A stretch of 50,281 nt of DNA from contig CAZGCA010000045.1 in the NCBI GenBank assembly GCA_964524145.1, positions 1 to 50,281 of the forward strand, written 5' to 3'. The position numbers and the translations under genes were made by a program. The notes beneath the pieces were generated by a model. The model did not search any database, had not been told where the DNA came from, and was given only the letters and a program-made list of their open reading frames with translations. Shown here piece after piece: positions 1 to 9,514 of the stretch. Positions within the stretch are counted from its first letter, which is position 1, and each line of letters opens with the position of its first letter. The DNA comes from CAZGCA01 sp964524145. Lineage in GTDB: Bacteria > Hydrogenedentota > CAZGCA01.

Positions 1-7
1 GGGAGCC

Positions 8-1267
8 ATGACATGGGCGATTCGAGGATGCTCGGGTTACGGGGGCTCGATGGGCTGCGTCTTTGCCGGGGTTACCTGGGGTGCGGCGTGGTGGTTTATC
101 GCTCGCGACCCCGATGCGAACCAGTCCCGCCGGTATTCATCCGGGTGGATCATTCTGGCACTCACCGTCGGGATTGGGATCTCCGGGGCCAGAGGATGGA
201 TGCAATGGCCCAGTTTCTTTGAAGGCCGACTCCAGACAAACTATGCCGAGGGGGCATTCGTCCCCATATCGAGAGCGTACGGCTTTCTCTGGCTCTTCAT
301 CGCGGGAGTGCCGTGGGCGGGCATTGGGGCATGCATGCTTGCGTGGTGCGGCTCGAAACGTCGCACACGCGTCTGGCACTGGGGTCTCCGGATCGCCTGT
401 GGAATCGGCGGGATTCTCGTGGCCAGATTCCTTTTCGACACCTTCCCGCAAGTGTTTCTTCCGCTCTACGGAACCATGAAGTCGCAGTATCAGGATCTCC
501 AAACGAACCCCAATCTTCGACGGCTCATCAATGACAACAGGTCCGCTATCACCCACATGGGCCTGTACCTGGGCTTCCTGACATATGAGATAGGCCGCAG
601 AGACTGGAAGAACGTGACTCTTATTCTTGCAGTGGGTCTGCTGAATGGCTTGGGATGGTCCGCGTGTCAGAACTGGCGTTGGGCTGCGGGCATTTGGCAG
701 AACGCAAGTTTCAACTGGTGGCGATGCTGGGAGTCATCGGGCGGAATCAGCATCGGTGTCGCCTATGGGGTCGCATACTACCTTGTGAACCGCAGAATGT
801 CCGAAGAAGAGGCAGCGATCCGGGGCCCGCTATCGACCAATTACCGGCCAAATCTCGAGCGGTTCGGACTCTATCTCGGGCTGATACTGGGGCTCGGCCT
901 GTCTATCAGAAGCGGACTGAAAGGCTGGGCCAACATCTATCTGGGCAACGAGGACTATTGGAGCATGGTCTTCTGGAGGATCATAGGGCCGTTGATGCTC
1001 GTGTGCCTGGCGGCGTTGGTGGTCTGGATTCTCCTTCGACGCATCCCAAAAGGCTTCCAGGGCGATGTGTTCCCGCACGCGTACCGGGTAATCTGGGTTG
1101 TACTGATTGTACAGAATGTGCTTGCTCAACTCGTAACGGGGCCCTTATCACATTGGCATGAGACGGCTTTCAACATTTACTACGTGCTCCTGTTCATTAT
1201 CTCGGCCGTCATTGTCGTGCATTTCCACGTCATGAAGACCCGCTGTTCCTCGCAATCGCCCGGGTGA
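8..1267 (+). CDS. Polytopic membrane protein, probably 5'-truncated by the window edge
   Basis: A long hydrophobic protein with roughly nine or ten membrane segments and no recognised enzymatic domain. It is a paralogue of the protein at 6448-8088. Both carry a W-x-x-R-G-x-x-Y/G-G motif near the N-terminus, followed by a glycine-rich helix. Both have a central helix rich in G and A ending in L-x-x-x-x-x-W, and similar spacing of later helices. The paralogue has about 30 residues, including a first membrane segment, before that motif. Here the motif begins almost at the first ATG, the reading frame is open to the window start, and the GGGAG before the ATG is only 2 bases away. The true start is therefore probably upstream. 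Function is unknown; a transporter or membrane-bound acyltransferase-like role would be a guess. Confidence 0.75.
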   Translation: MTWAIRGCSGYGGSMGCVFAGVTWGAAWWFIARDPDANQSRRYSSGWIILALTVGIGISGARGWMQWPSFFEGRLQTNYAEGAFVPISRAYGFLWLFIAGVPWAGIGACMLAWCGSKRRTRVWHWGLRIACGIGGILVARFLFDTFPQVFLPLYGTMKSQYQDLQTNPNLRRLINDNRSAITHMGLYLGFLTYEIGRRDWKNVTLILAVGLLNGLGWSACQNWRWAAGIWQNASFNWWRCWESSGGISIGVAYGVAYYLVNRRMSEEEAAIRGPLSTNYRPNLERFGLYLGLILGLGLSIRSGLKGWANIYLGNEDYWSMVFWRIIGPLMLVCLAALVVWILLRRIPKGFQGDVFPHAYRVIWVVLIVQNVLAQLVTGPLSHWHETAFNIYYVLLFIISAVIVVHFHVMKTRCSSQSPG

Positions 1268-1336
1268 GTTCTACCATTCTGGCGTAACACTTCGGCCGAG
1301 GGAACGATTCGCTCCCATGCAACAGCCATCCGCTGG

Positions 1337-1365
1337 TTGACAACATATGCAACTGCGGTCATAAT
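1337..1365 (+). promoter_or_regulatory. Sigma70-type promoter upstream of the ferredoxin gene
   Basis: TTGACA (1337-1342) and CATAAT (1360-1365) are separated by exactly 17 bases: a perfect -35 and a 5-of-6 -10. The expected transcription start is near 1372, giving a leader of about 67 bases to the ATG at 1439. Confidence 0.65.
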
Positions 1366-1438
1366 GGTTGCGAACCAGCACACGGCGGCGGCGGACAGAT
1401 TGCTATGGGGAATCACGGTTTCGTGAAGGAGATACTTG

Positions 1439-2515
1439 ATGACTGACGTCTACAAGCGTTTGGCAAAAAGGTTGGATGAATTGCCCAACGGCTATCCCGC
1501 TACCGAAAGCGGAGTCGAGCTGCGGATTCTCGAGAAGATCTTCACACCCGAGGAAGCCGAGATGGCGCTGAAGATCCGAGCCATGCCTGAGACTGTTGAG
1601 GCCGTGGCGGAACGGCTCGAAAAGAGTGTGCCCGATATGCAGGCGATTCTCGACAATCTCGTCGAAAAGGGCCAGATCGGATCGTTTAAGTTCGGTGGAC
1701 AGCAGGTGTACATGTTCTTTCCGTTCGTCGTCGGTATTTACGAGTTCCAGTTGAATCGGATGGACAAAGAGCTGTCGGACCTCTTCGAGGAGTACGTGCC
1801 GGAATTGATAACCGCTGTCGGCAAGTACGAACCGTCGGCAACCCGCGTGGTGCCCGTAAACACCCAGATTAGCGCCGAACTGCAAGTGTTCCGCCACGAG
1901 GATGTGCGCCGGATGCTCGAGGATGCCAAGTCGTTTGAACTGAACGAGTGCATATGCAGAAAGGAACGGGCCCTGCAGGGGGAACCGTGCAAACATCCCT
2001 TGGAAACCTGCCTCGCCTTCTCCAACGAGGAAGGCGCATTCGACAGATATCCGACAGGAAAGATCATTTCCAAGGAGGAGGCCCTCAAAGTCATCGCTGA
2101 TGCCGAGGAAGAGGGGCTCGTTCATTGCACCTACAACATAGAGGAAGGCCATGTCTTCTTCTGCAACTGTTGTCCGTGTTGCTGCGGTATCCTGCGCGGC
2201 GTCAAAGAGTTCAATGCGCCGTACCTGCTCGCCAAGAGCCATTACGTGGCGTCGATAAACCAGGACGAGTGTGTCCAATGCGGGGTGTGCGCCGACGAAC
2301 GGTGTCCAATGGACGCGATTGTCGAGGAGGATGGCGCGTACCGGGTTGTGCCCGAACGGTGTATTGGGTGCGGCGTTTGCACTCCAACGTGTCCGACGGA
2401 GTCGATCACACTCGTTCGGAAACCGGAATCGGAGCAGGTCAAACCGCCGAGCAACCTGATAGAGTGGAATCTCAAACGCGCTGCCAGCCGCGGGATCGAG
2501 ATCAAGATAGACTAG
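1439..2515 (+). CDS. Winged-helix/4Fe-4S dicluster ferredoxin-like protein
   Basis: A 358-residue cytoplasmic protein. The first ~110 residues look like a helical/winged-helix region (the ELRILEKIFTPEEAEMAL stretch and a putative recognition part near residues 70-90). A middle cysteine-rich block follows, with CICRKE, two further cysteines around 180-190, and an unusual CNCCPCCC cluster near residue 245. The C-terminus holds two ferredoxin motifs: CVQCGVCADERCP, then CIGCGVCTPTCP. It should bind at least two 4Fe-4S clusters, and the middle cysteines could hold another metal centre. The start was set at ATG 1439 rather than the TTG at 1436, because AAGGAG (1426-1431) lies 7 bases upstream. It could be an electron carrier or a redox-sensing regulator; the partner is not evident. 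Confidence 0.85.
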   Translation: MTDVYKRLAKRLDELPNGYPATESGVELRILEKIFTPEEAEMALKIRAMPETVEAVAERLEKSVPDMQAILDNLVEKGQIGSFKFGGQQVYMFFPFVVGIYEFQLNRMDKELSDLFEEYVPELITAVGKYEPSATRVVPVNTQISAELQVFRHEDVRRMLEDAKSFELNECICRKERALQGEPCKHPLETCLAFSNEEGAFDRYPTGKIISKEEALKVIADAEEEGLVHCTYNIEEGHVFFCNCCPCCCGILRGVKEFNAPYLLAKSHYVASINQDECVQCGVCADERCPMDAIVEEDGAYRVVPERCIGCGVCTPTCPTESITLVRKPESEQVKPPSNLIEWNLKRAASRGIEIKID

Positions 2516-2611
2516 CCTGTTCGCCGGGACGAATCGGATACTCGCAAGAGCAGCAACGCGAACCACACTAACAAGGACGCGCTGATCGCGGTCCATCAGG
2601 AGGAGTAAGGG

Positions 2612-3706
2612 ATGAAACATGCAGCGTGGCTCGTATTGCTGGCGGCGGCTCTTGTCTGGGTAACTCCTTCAATAGAAGGAGCCGTCGTGGACAAGCACGT
2701 CATGGTCTACTATGAACCGGGCCGATTCGGTGGATGGCCTGCAAACCATGGGATCTGGTCGTGGGGCAATGAGATACTGGTCGGACTCAGCGCAGGGTAC
2801 TACAAGGACCAGGGACCGGGGCGACACGCTATTGATCGGGAGAAGCCTCAGAGAGACATGCTCGCCAGAAGCCTTGACGGCGGCAAAACGTGGACTATAG
2901 AAGATCCCGCTGAAAAGGGATTCCTGGATCTCCGTGCCCAGTTGGTCGATTGCCCGGGTAACATCAACTTCACCCATCCGGATTTCGCGATGAGGGTTCG
3001 GATGCTGGACATTAACGTCGGCCCGTCATTATTCCATTACTCCTACGACCGGGGCAGGACATGGGAGGGACCCTTCAAGCTGCCCCAGTTCGACACGCCG
3101 GGCATTGCAGCTCGGACCGATTACCTTGTGAACGGGCAGCACGACTGCATGCTGTTTCTTACTGCCGGGAAATCAAACCGACGAGAAGGCCGGCCTCTGT
3201 GCGTGCGGACCACGGATGGCGGCAAAACATGGGCATTCGTCGCCTGGATAGGACCCGAGCCGAAGGGGTTTGCCATTATGCCCGCTTCAGCACGGCTCTC
3301 GAAGTATGACATTCTGGCGGTATTGCGCTGCCGTCAAGGACGAAGGCGTTGGCTTTCTGCTTATCTCTCGCAAGACGACGGCCAAAGCTGGAGACATCTT
3401 AACGACCCGGTCTCCAACTTGGGCGAAGGCAATCCTCCCGCCCTAATCAAGTTACGGGACGGTCGCCTGTGCATTACGTACGGCGTTCGCGCCGAGCCCT
3501 ATCGCATTTGCGCAAAGTTGAGTGATGATGCCGGACGAATCTGGAGCGATGAGATCGTTCTGCGCGACGACGGTGCGACCCAAGACCTGGGATATACGCG
3601 AAGTATACAACGTCCTGATGGCAAGATAGTAACAGTCTACTATTTCAACGACCCAAAGACGGGGCCCGAGCGGTACATCGCCGCGACACTCTGGGATCCA
3701 AAGTAG
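2612..3706 (+). CDS. Secreted sialidase/neuraminidase-like (BNR repeat) protein
   Basis: 364 residues with an N-terminal signal peptide (hydrophobic run to about residue 23). At least five Asp-box (S-x-D-x-G-x-x-W) motifs are visible: SLDGGKTW near residue 87, then SYDRGRTW, TTDGGKTW, SQDDGQSW and SDDAGRIW. They are spaced about 50 residues apart, which is the signature of a six-bladed sialidase propeller. In this fold the Asp boxes are structural. The catalytic arginine triad and nucleophilic tyrosine cannot be assigned by eye, so sialic acid as substrate is inferred only. The ribosome binding site GGAGGAG lies just before the ATG. It sits about 95 bases after the ferredoxin gene, on the same strand. 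Confidence 0.85.
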   Translation: MKHAAWLVLLAAALVWVTPSIEGAVVDKHVMVYYEPGRFGGWPANHGIWSWGNEILVGLSAGYYKDQGPGRHAIDREKPQRDMLARSLDGGKTWTIEDPAEKGFLDLRAQLVDCPGNINFTHPDFAMRVRMLDINVGPSLFHYSYDRGRTWEGPFKLPQFDTPGIAARTDYLVNGQHDCMLFLTAGKSNRREGRPLCVRTTDGGKTWAFVAWIGPEPKGFAIMPASARLSKYDILAVLRCRQGRRRWLSAYLSQDDGQSWRHLNDPVSNLGEGNPPALIKLRDGRLCITYGVRAEPYRICAKLSDDAGRIWSDEIVLRDDGATQDLGYTRSIQRPDGKIVTVYYFNDPKTGPERYIAATLWDPK

Positions 3707-3901
3707 TGACACAGTGCGGCCGTTGCCCCCTCGGGATCAATTCGGAATGGCTGATGGGGTCTCGTCACCCGTCGGCAATGACGAAGCGGCGCTAGACGAG
3801 GCAATAGTGGTTACCTCCATCGTGTGGGAGAATGTTGGGAACGCGGAACAGGTCAATCTGAAAGGCGTAAGACTCGCAGTGCAGACGGAGGATTTAAGAT
3901 C

Positions 3902-6385
3902 ATGGAAACTAATAGTCGGGTCCAAGACGGTTCTATCCGATTGCAGAGGAAAGTCTGTCTCCTCTCATTTGTGCTCGCGCTACTTGCCGCGAGAGTCGTC
4001 TATGGCATTCCCGGTAGTGGGGAAGAAATGATCGATCTACGCCGGACCGTGGTGGTCAGCCCGCGGAACCTCACGCGTTCTGAGAGTAAAGCAATCGAGA
4101 TGCTGGTTGAGGAAGTGGAGAAACGGACTACGGTGCGCTGGGATGTGGTTCATACCTGGCCGGCGGATACTGTTCCTGTTGTCGCCGTTGGGCCGATCTC
4201 GTCATTGGACGAATTCGCTGGCCCTTCTGCCGAACGATTCTCAACAAACCGTGCAGGCGCAGGTCCCGAGGGCTACCAAGTCCGTGCTCTGAGCGACGTC
4301 CGCCGGGCGCCGACCGTCTTTGTTATCGGGAACGACGCACGAGGCGTGCTGTTCGGTTGCGGACGCCTGCTGCGCGAGATGCGGATGGCCCCAGGGATGG
4401 TCAGCCTCGCCGGTACGCTCGACATCAGCACCGTGCCCGTTTATCCTCTTCGAGGGCATCAGCTCGGATACCGCCCGAAAACCCACTCATACGATGCGTG
4501 GACTCCGGAGATATGGGAGCAGTATATCCGGGAGCTCGCCGTCTTCGGGACAAATGCCATCGAACTCATCCCGCCTCGAAGCGACGACGCTGACCAAAGC
4601 CCCCATTTCCCGCTTCCCAAAATCGACATGATGGTTCGTATGTCGCAGATCGCAGATGACTACGGGCTCGACGTGTGGATCTGGTATCCGGCGATGGACT
4701 CGGACTATTCCAAGCCGAAGACGGTTGAAGCTGCTTTGAAAGAATGGGGCGGGGTGTTCTCGAAGTTGCCGAGAATCGATTGCATTCTCGTTCCGGGCGG
4801 AGACCCCGGTCACACGCAGCCGAAGTACCTGATGTCACTGCTCGAAAAACAGACCGAGGTGCTTCACCGATACCATCCCCGGGCACAGATGTGGGTTTCG
4901 TCGCAGAGCTTCGATCAAGAATGGATGAAGGAGTTTATCGAGATACTTCAAACCCAGAAACCTTCCTGGCTTTCGGGCGTTGTGTTTGGTCCTCAAAACC
5001 GGACCAGTCTTCCCGTGTTGCGAGCGCAGGTACCAAAACAGTATCCCATCCGGCGATACCCGGACATTACTCACAGTATCCGAAACCAGTACGTTGTCCA
5101 GGATTGGGACGTGGCGTACGCGCTGACCGAAGACCGTGAGGTGATCAATCCACGCCCGGTGGCTCACGCCAAGATCTTCCGGCTGTGGAAAGACGAGGCC
5201 ATTGGTTTCCTGACCTACTCCGAAGGGTGCAACGACGACGTAAACAAGATCGTGTGGAGTGGTCTGGGATGGGACCCGGAGACGGACGTAGTCGATATCC
5301 TCCGGCAATACTCCCGGTACTTCATCGGCGAGGGATATGAAGACGGCTTCGCGCAAGGGCTGCTGGCACTCGAACGCAACTGGCAAGGGCCGTTGCTCAC
5401 AAACGAATCCGTTTACACAACGCTGCAGCAGTTCCAGGCTATGGAAAGAGATGCAAGCCCTCAAGTCCTTCTGAACTGGAGGTTTCAGCAAGGACTGTTT
5501 CGGGCCTACTACGATGCTTACGAGCGGAGACGTCTGATATACGAGACGGAACTCGAAGAGTCGGCGATGGACGTGCTCCGAAACGCCGCAGACCTGGGAT
5601 CGACCCTTGCCCTGGACCGCGCCGAGGCGATACTGGACCGGGCGTTGACCAACCGCGTGGCGCTCGACTGGCGGGCCCGGATTTTCGAGCTGGCCGAAGC
5701 GCTTTATCAGAGCATTCGCATGCAACTGAGCGTGCCGCGTTACCAGGCCATCAGCGTGGGCCGTGGAGCTCATCTCGACCTTATCGATCGGCCCCTTAAC
5801 AACCGTGAATGGCTTAAAGCACGATTCGACGAGCTACGCGATATCAGCACAAAATCAAAACGCCTGAAAGCAATCTCCGAGATCGTTAACTGGACCGATC
5901 CGGGACCGGGTGGGTTCTACGACGACCTGGGAAATCTTACCCGCCAGCCGCACCTCGTGCGTGGACCTGGCCCCGACACAGATCCCGAGTATCGAGAATC
6001 ATCCCGCGTGGGTTTCGGCGCATATCCCGGGCACCGGATCTCCTGGATTCGCTTTGCTGAGTCGCGCTATGACGCACCAGTGAAAATGCGGTACGAGGGG
6101 CTTGACCCGGCGGCCCGGTACAGCGTGCGGGTTGTCTTTGCCGGTGACAGGAGTTGGAGGTCCGCGACCGGGATTCGCCTGCTTGCGAATGACGAGATCG
6201 AAGTTCATCCGTATGTCAAGAAGGAGTTTCCACCTCGGCCCATGGAGTTCGACATTCCGCCCCAGGCTACAAAAGACGGGACTCTGACGTTGTCGTGGCG
6301 TCAGGAGCCGGGAAGCCGCGGGGCCGGACGTGGCTGCCAGGTGGCTGAGGTCTGGCTGCTCAAGGCCGATGAGGAGGATCGATAG
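3902..6385 (+). CDS. Large secreted glycoside-hydrolase-like protein (GH20/alpha-glucuronidase-type N-domain plus TIM barrel)
   Basis: About 827 residues. The start is ATG 3902, with GGAGGA (3887-3892) nine bases upstream; an upstream in-frame extension lacks such a site. A signal segment (VCLLSFVLALLAARVVYG) ends near residue 35. Residues ~45-185 resemble the alpha/beta domain placed before the barrel in GH20, GH67 and GH84-type enzymes (VVVSPRNLTRSESKAIEML, VFVIGNDARGVLFG, GRLLREM). Residues ~190-480 read as a barrel (YPLRGHQLGYRPKTHSYDAW, NAIELIPPRSDD, WIWYPAMDSDY, CILVPGGDPGH). A helical part (~490-660) and a C-terminal beta-sandwich-like domain ending in WLLKAD follow. The catalytic acid is not identified. 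Substrate unknown; an acetylated or uronic sugar is plausible from family resemblance only. Confidence 0.8.
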   Translation: METNSRVQDGSIRLQRKVCLLSFVLALLAARVVYGIPGSGEEMIDLRRTVVVSPRNLTRSESKAIEMLVEEVEKRTTVRWDVVHTWPADTVPVVAVGPISSLDEFAGPSAERFSTNRAGAGPEGYQVRALSDVRRAPTVFVIGNDARGVLFGCGRLLREMRMAPGMVSLAGTLDISTVPVYPLRGHQLGYRPKTHSYDAWTPEIWEQYIRELAVFGTNAIELIPPRSDDADQSPHFPLPKIDMMVRMSQIADDYGLDVWIWYPAMDSDYSKPKTVEAALKEWGGVFSKLPRIDCILVPGGDPGHTQPKYLMSLLEKQTEVLHRYHPRAQMWVSSQSFDQEWMKEFIEILQTQKPSWLSGVVFGPQNRTSLPVLRAQVPKQYPIRRYPDITHSIRNQYVVQDWDVAYALTEDREVINPRPVAHAKIFRLWKDEAIGFLTYSEGCNDDVNKIVWSGLGWDPETDVVDILRQYSRYFIGEGYEDGFAQGLLALERNWQGPLLTNESVYTTLQQFQAMERDASPQVLLNWRFQQGLFRAYYDAYERRRLIYETELEESAMDVLRNAADLGSTLALDRAEAILDRALTNRVALDWRARIFELAEALYQSIRMQLSVPRYQAISVGRGAHLDLIDRPLNNREWLKARFDELRDISTKSKRLKAISEIVNWTDPGPGGFYDDLGNLTRQPHLVRGPGPDTDPEYRESSRVGFGAYPGHRISWIRFAESRYDAPVKMRYEGLDPAARYSVRVVFAGDRSWRSATGIRLLANDEIEVHPYVKKEFPPRPMEFDIPPQATKDGTLTLSWRQEPGSRGAGRGCQVAEVWLLKADEEDR

Positions 6386-6447
6386 CAGTTTAGCCCGGAA
6401 ACCCCTGGCCCACACTGGGGAGTCGACCGAGAGGATTGACGCCGGAC

Positions 6448-8088
6448 ATGGCCCGAGAAGTCTCAACCGCCGAAACGAGATCGCGATTCAATACAGCCAT
6501 GCTGTGCCTCTTCTGTGGGGTGGCCATGGCATACGGTTGGGGCTGGCGCGGCAGCTACGGCCACAAGGCCGGCGCCATGCTTCCCGGGGCGCTTGTGGCG
6601 ATGGCAGCGTGTCTCGGCTCGGCGAGGCAGGATTGGTACCGCCGATGCGCTGTAGCAGGGTTGTTCGGCGCGGTGGGCTGGTCCGTCGGCGGCTCGCTCA
6701 GCAATATGGAGCACACCTTCTACGTTATGTCCAACTCGCTCCCGGACGTTGCGTTCGGATTCGCCTGTATCGGGCTGATTGGTGCGCTATGGGCCGGTGT
6801 GGGCGGCGCGATACTGTCTTTGGCCTTCACGCAGCCACGGTCGGAGCTGCAGCGGTTTGTTGGCCCGTTGACCGCTGTGGCCGTGGCTTTGCCGTTGGTT
6901 TTTTTGTACGCCGCCTTCAACCCGGAACAGACGCAGGCGGTCTACCGATTCAGCCAACAGCATCTTCCTCCCGGCGATTGGTTCAGCCCGCTCATAGTGC
7001 TTATCGTCTCGGGCATCTACTGGTTGGTCCGGCCGAAAGACCGCCCTGCGGCGGGCCTGTTCTTTCTTTGCGCAGCGGCGTGGTGGATAGGGTTTCTCGG
7101 TCTGGCGAAGTATGGCGGTCTTCGTTTGGCGCCCCCGAACCGCGCTGAAACCTGGGCAGGCCTTCTCGGTGTCCAGGCCGCGCTCCTGTATCATCTTGTT
7201 CGCCAGAAGAACCGCGCGGGCGTCATGCTCACGCTGTACGCGATGCTTGCCGGATGTATCGGTTTCATTCTCGCCGTGTTTGTGTATGTGCCGATCTCTG
7301 CGGAATGGGGACCGATCCCCCTCATTGCCCCTTGGAAAACCGCCGAGGAAACCTTTGGGCTGTTCATGGGTATCGGTGTGGCATTGGGAATCGCGCGATT
7401 GCGACACGGCGGTCTTGCCGCCTCCCGCGAAGACAAGGACAGAGCACCACTGGATTTCTTTGCCGCGTTCGTGCTCCTCATCGTGATGATGTGGTTGAAC
7501 CTCTACAAAAACGTCAGGGACTGGGGACCATATCGCTACGACATACTGCCGGAAGGGACTATGTATGGCCTCTCGGCACCTCAGTGGTTCTTCGTGATAG
7601 GTGTCTTGTGGACGATGCTCGCGCTGTACTGTCTCGTTCAGTATCGCCGCAGACGTCTCATGCTGATACCCGGCACCACGTTCGAGAAAGGGGCGCTGCT
7701 GTTCATCGTCATACTGCTGGTCAGCCTTGTAGGTGTGGCATTTCATCGATTCCCCGATTGGCTCATAAAGAGCAACGTGGTCTTCTCGGAGGCGAGCTAC
7801 TGGATACTCGGTCTCGTAACCCTGTGGCTCCTGCTTGCCCGGTCGAGCGAAGGCAAACAGGCCGGCCCCCCACCTACCCCCGGTGTCCCTGTGGACGACA
7901 CACGCTGGAGAGTGGGCCGGCGATACTGGCTCCTCTGGGTGTGCGTTCCCGTTCTCATCGCCGTTGTCACCGCCCTTTCCCTTGCTGTTGTCGAGGAGGG
8001 ACACGGGAGGGCGCGTAAACGTTTCGGCCCGGAGGCCTACTGGCAACAGGAACTCGAGAAGGCGGAGATGACAGCTCTCGCACAATAG
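6448..8088 (+). CDS. Polytopic membrane protein, paralogue of the first gene
   Basis: 546 residues with about twelve hydrophobic segments. The motif WGWRGSYGHKAGAM lies at the end of the first membrane helix, followed by PGALVAMAACL. The short cytoplasmic loops are rich in R and K (QYRRRRLM, ARLRHGG). A soluble tail after the last helix contains RRYWLLW and a final anchor. The start is ATG 6448, with GAGAGGA 12 bases upstream; an in-frame TTG at 6436 has its SD too close. The gene begins 62 bases after the secreted glycosidase and ends 24 bases before the beta-helix gene, so co-transcription is likely. It may serve uptake or modification of glycan products, but no transporter signature is recognised. 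Confidence 0.8.
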   Translation: MAREVSTAETRSRFNTAMLCLFCGVAMAYGWGWRGSYGHKAGAMLPGALVAMAACLGSARQDWYRRCAVAGLFGAVGWSVGGSLSNMEHTFYVMSNSLPDVAFGFACIGLIGALWAGVGGAILSLAFTQPRSELQRFVGPLTAVAVALPLVFLYAAFNPEQTQAVYRFSQQHLPPGDWFSPLIVLIVSGIYWLVRPKDRPAAGLFFLCAAAWWIGFLGLAKYGGLRLAPPNRAETWAGLLGVQAALLYHLVRQKNRAGVMLTLYAMLAGCIGFILAVFVYVPISAEWGPIPLIAPWKTAEETFGLFMGIGVALGIARLRHGGLAASREDKDRAPLDFFAAFVLLIVMMWLNLYKNVRDWGPYRYDILPEGTMYGLSAPQWFFVIGVLWTMLALYCLVQYRRRRLMLIPGTTFEKGALLFIVILLVSLVGVAFHRFPDWLIKSNVVFSEASYWILGLVTLWLLLARSSEGKQAGPPPTPGVPVDDTRWRVGRRYWLLWVCVPVLIAVVTALSLAVVEEGHGRARKRFGPEAYWQQELEKAEMTALAQ

Positions 8089-8112
8089 ACCGCAGAAGAA
8101 GGAGGGACCGAG

Positions 8113-9480
8113 ATGAGAGCCGCAGATATCCTTGTCGCCATCGTCCTGGGAGCCGTTCTTGTCAATCCATCTGCTGTCGCTATCGAGATTCCGGGAAATC
8201 ACGGGAACCCGCAAGCGGTCCAGGAGGTGGTTGCGGGAGAGCGGACGGTCGCTAACGCGGCCTGGTGGGGGTTCAACGAGGAAGACGCCACCGAAGCGCT
8301 CCAGTCGGCGATCGATTCCGGCGCGACAAGAGTCATAGTACCGAACATGACGAGGGATTGGATCGTGCGGCCCATTACGCTCGCCGGCGATCAAGAATTG
8401 GTCCTCGAAGAGGGCGTGGTGGTCACTGCGAAGCGAGGAGAGTATCGTGGGGGCGGAGACACTGTGCTGACCGCGCGCGATGTGGCCAATCTCACGTTAC
8501 GGGGCTACGGCGCGACGGTACGTATGCACAAGAAGGACTACATCGTCGGTAAAGTCCTCGTGGATTTCGACTGGGAACGCTGGTACGGACAATACAAGAA
8601 AGCCGAATGGCGATCGGGACTCGCCTTGCTGGGCTGCACCAACGTAGCTGTGGCCGGTCTCACCATTCGGGATACGGGAGGTGATGGCATCTATATCGAT
8701 GGAGCGAGCACGCAGGAACACTGCAGGGACGTCCGGCTCCGAGACGTCGTCTGCGACGAAAACTACCGCCAGGGCATTAGCATCATCAGTGTCGAGGGGA
8801 TGCTCGTCGAAAACTGCGCGTTCAACAACACATGGGGCACGCCGCCGTCCGCGGGCGTCGATATTGAGCCGGACTCTGCGGAGGATACCGTGAAGAATGT
8901 GGTGTTCCGCAACTGCTTGTTCGAGGACAACTACGGCGATGGCATCGAGGTGTATCCGCTGCACATGTCCGGCGAGGCGGGTGACATTACAGTTCTGTTC
9001 GAGAACTGCCGGGTAACGAGCAGACACGGGCCGGGCATTCGCGTCTCGAAGGTTCCCGAGACCGCGCCCGCCGGACTTATCGAGTTCCGCGACTGCGTGG
9101 TCGAAAACACGCAGGGATACGGCATCAAGGTGCAGGACAAGTCGGCGAACCTGGCCCGGGTGCGGTTCGTTAGTTGCATCGTGCGGAACGCAGGGAATAG
9201 CCCGAACTGGTATACACAGTTCGAAGGCGCTCGATCGCCCATATGGCTCCACCTGTTTCGACCTGAGCTGACAGAAAAACTCGGCGGCATCGATTTCGTT
9301 GACTGCGTGGTCGAGGACGACCGTGACCGCCCTGTCATTGTCGTCGAAGAGACGGACAGCGATTTCGGCATCTTCGACATCACGGGAACCGTCACGGTAC
9401 GAAACCCGTACGGCGTCAAGACACGCCTTGGGGAGAAGCAGCATGAGGTAACGCTCGTTGTGAAGGAGTCAGGCTCATAG
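8113..9480 (+). CDS. Secreted right-handed parallel beta-helix protein (pectate-lyase superfamily)
   Basis: 455 residues with a signal peptide to about residue 24 and an AAGGAGG site 7 bases before the ATG. After the entry segment (EEDATEALQSAIDSGATRVIVP) come many short beta-helix rungs of the type x-x-N-C-x-F/V-x-x-N/D, for example VENCAFNNTWG, FRNCLFEDNYGDGIEVYP, FENCRVTSRHGPGIRVS, FRDCVVENTQGYGIKV and FVSCIVRNAGN. This fold is used by pectate lyases, polygalacturonases and C5-epimerases acting on polysaccharides. No family-specific catalytic triad can be named by eye. It stands 24 bases after the membrane protein gene and about 35 bases before the sulfatase gene, in the same orientation. 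Confidence 0.85.
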   Translation: MRAADILVAIVLGAVLVNPSAVAIEIPGNHGNPQAVQEVVAGERTVANAAWWGFNEEDATEALQSAIDSGATRVIVPNMTRDWIVRPITLAGDQELVLEEGVVVTAKRGEYRGGGDTVLTARDVANLTLRGYGATVRMHKKDYIVGKVLVDFDWERWYGQYKKAEWRSGLALLGCTNVAVAGLTIRDTGGDGIYIDGASTQEHCRDVRLRDVVCDENYRQGISIISVEGMLVENCAFNNTWGTPPSAGVDIEPDSAEDTVKNVVFRNCLFEDNYGDGIEVYPLHMSGEAGDITVLFENCRVTSRHGPGIRVSKVPETAPAGLIEFRDCVVENTQGYGIKVQDKSANLARVRFVSCIVRNAGNSPNWYTQFEGARSPIWLHLFRPELTEKLGGIDFVDCVVEDDRDRPVIVVEETDSDFGIFDITGTVTVRNPYGVKTRLGEKQHEVTLVVKESGS

Positions 9481-9514
9481 GCGCTTGGCAGCGAAATTCA
9501 GAAAGGGGCACGCA

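Noticed and set aside
3714..4031. 105-residue ORF on the plus strand before the large glycosidase
   Set aside because: It overlaps the SD, start and signal peptide of the gene at 3902, has no SD of its own and no recognisable domain.
6787..8394. 535-residue minus-strand ORF
   Set aside because: It is antisense to the membrane protein and beta-helix gene, highly charged throughout, with no domain.
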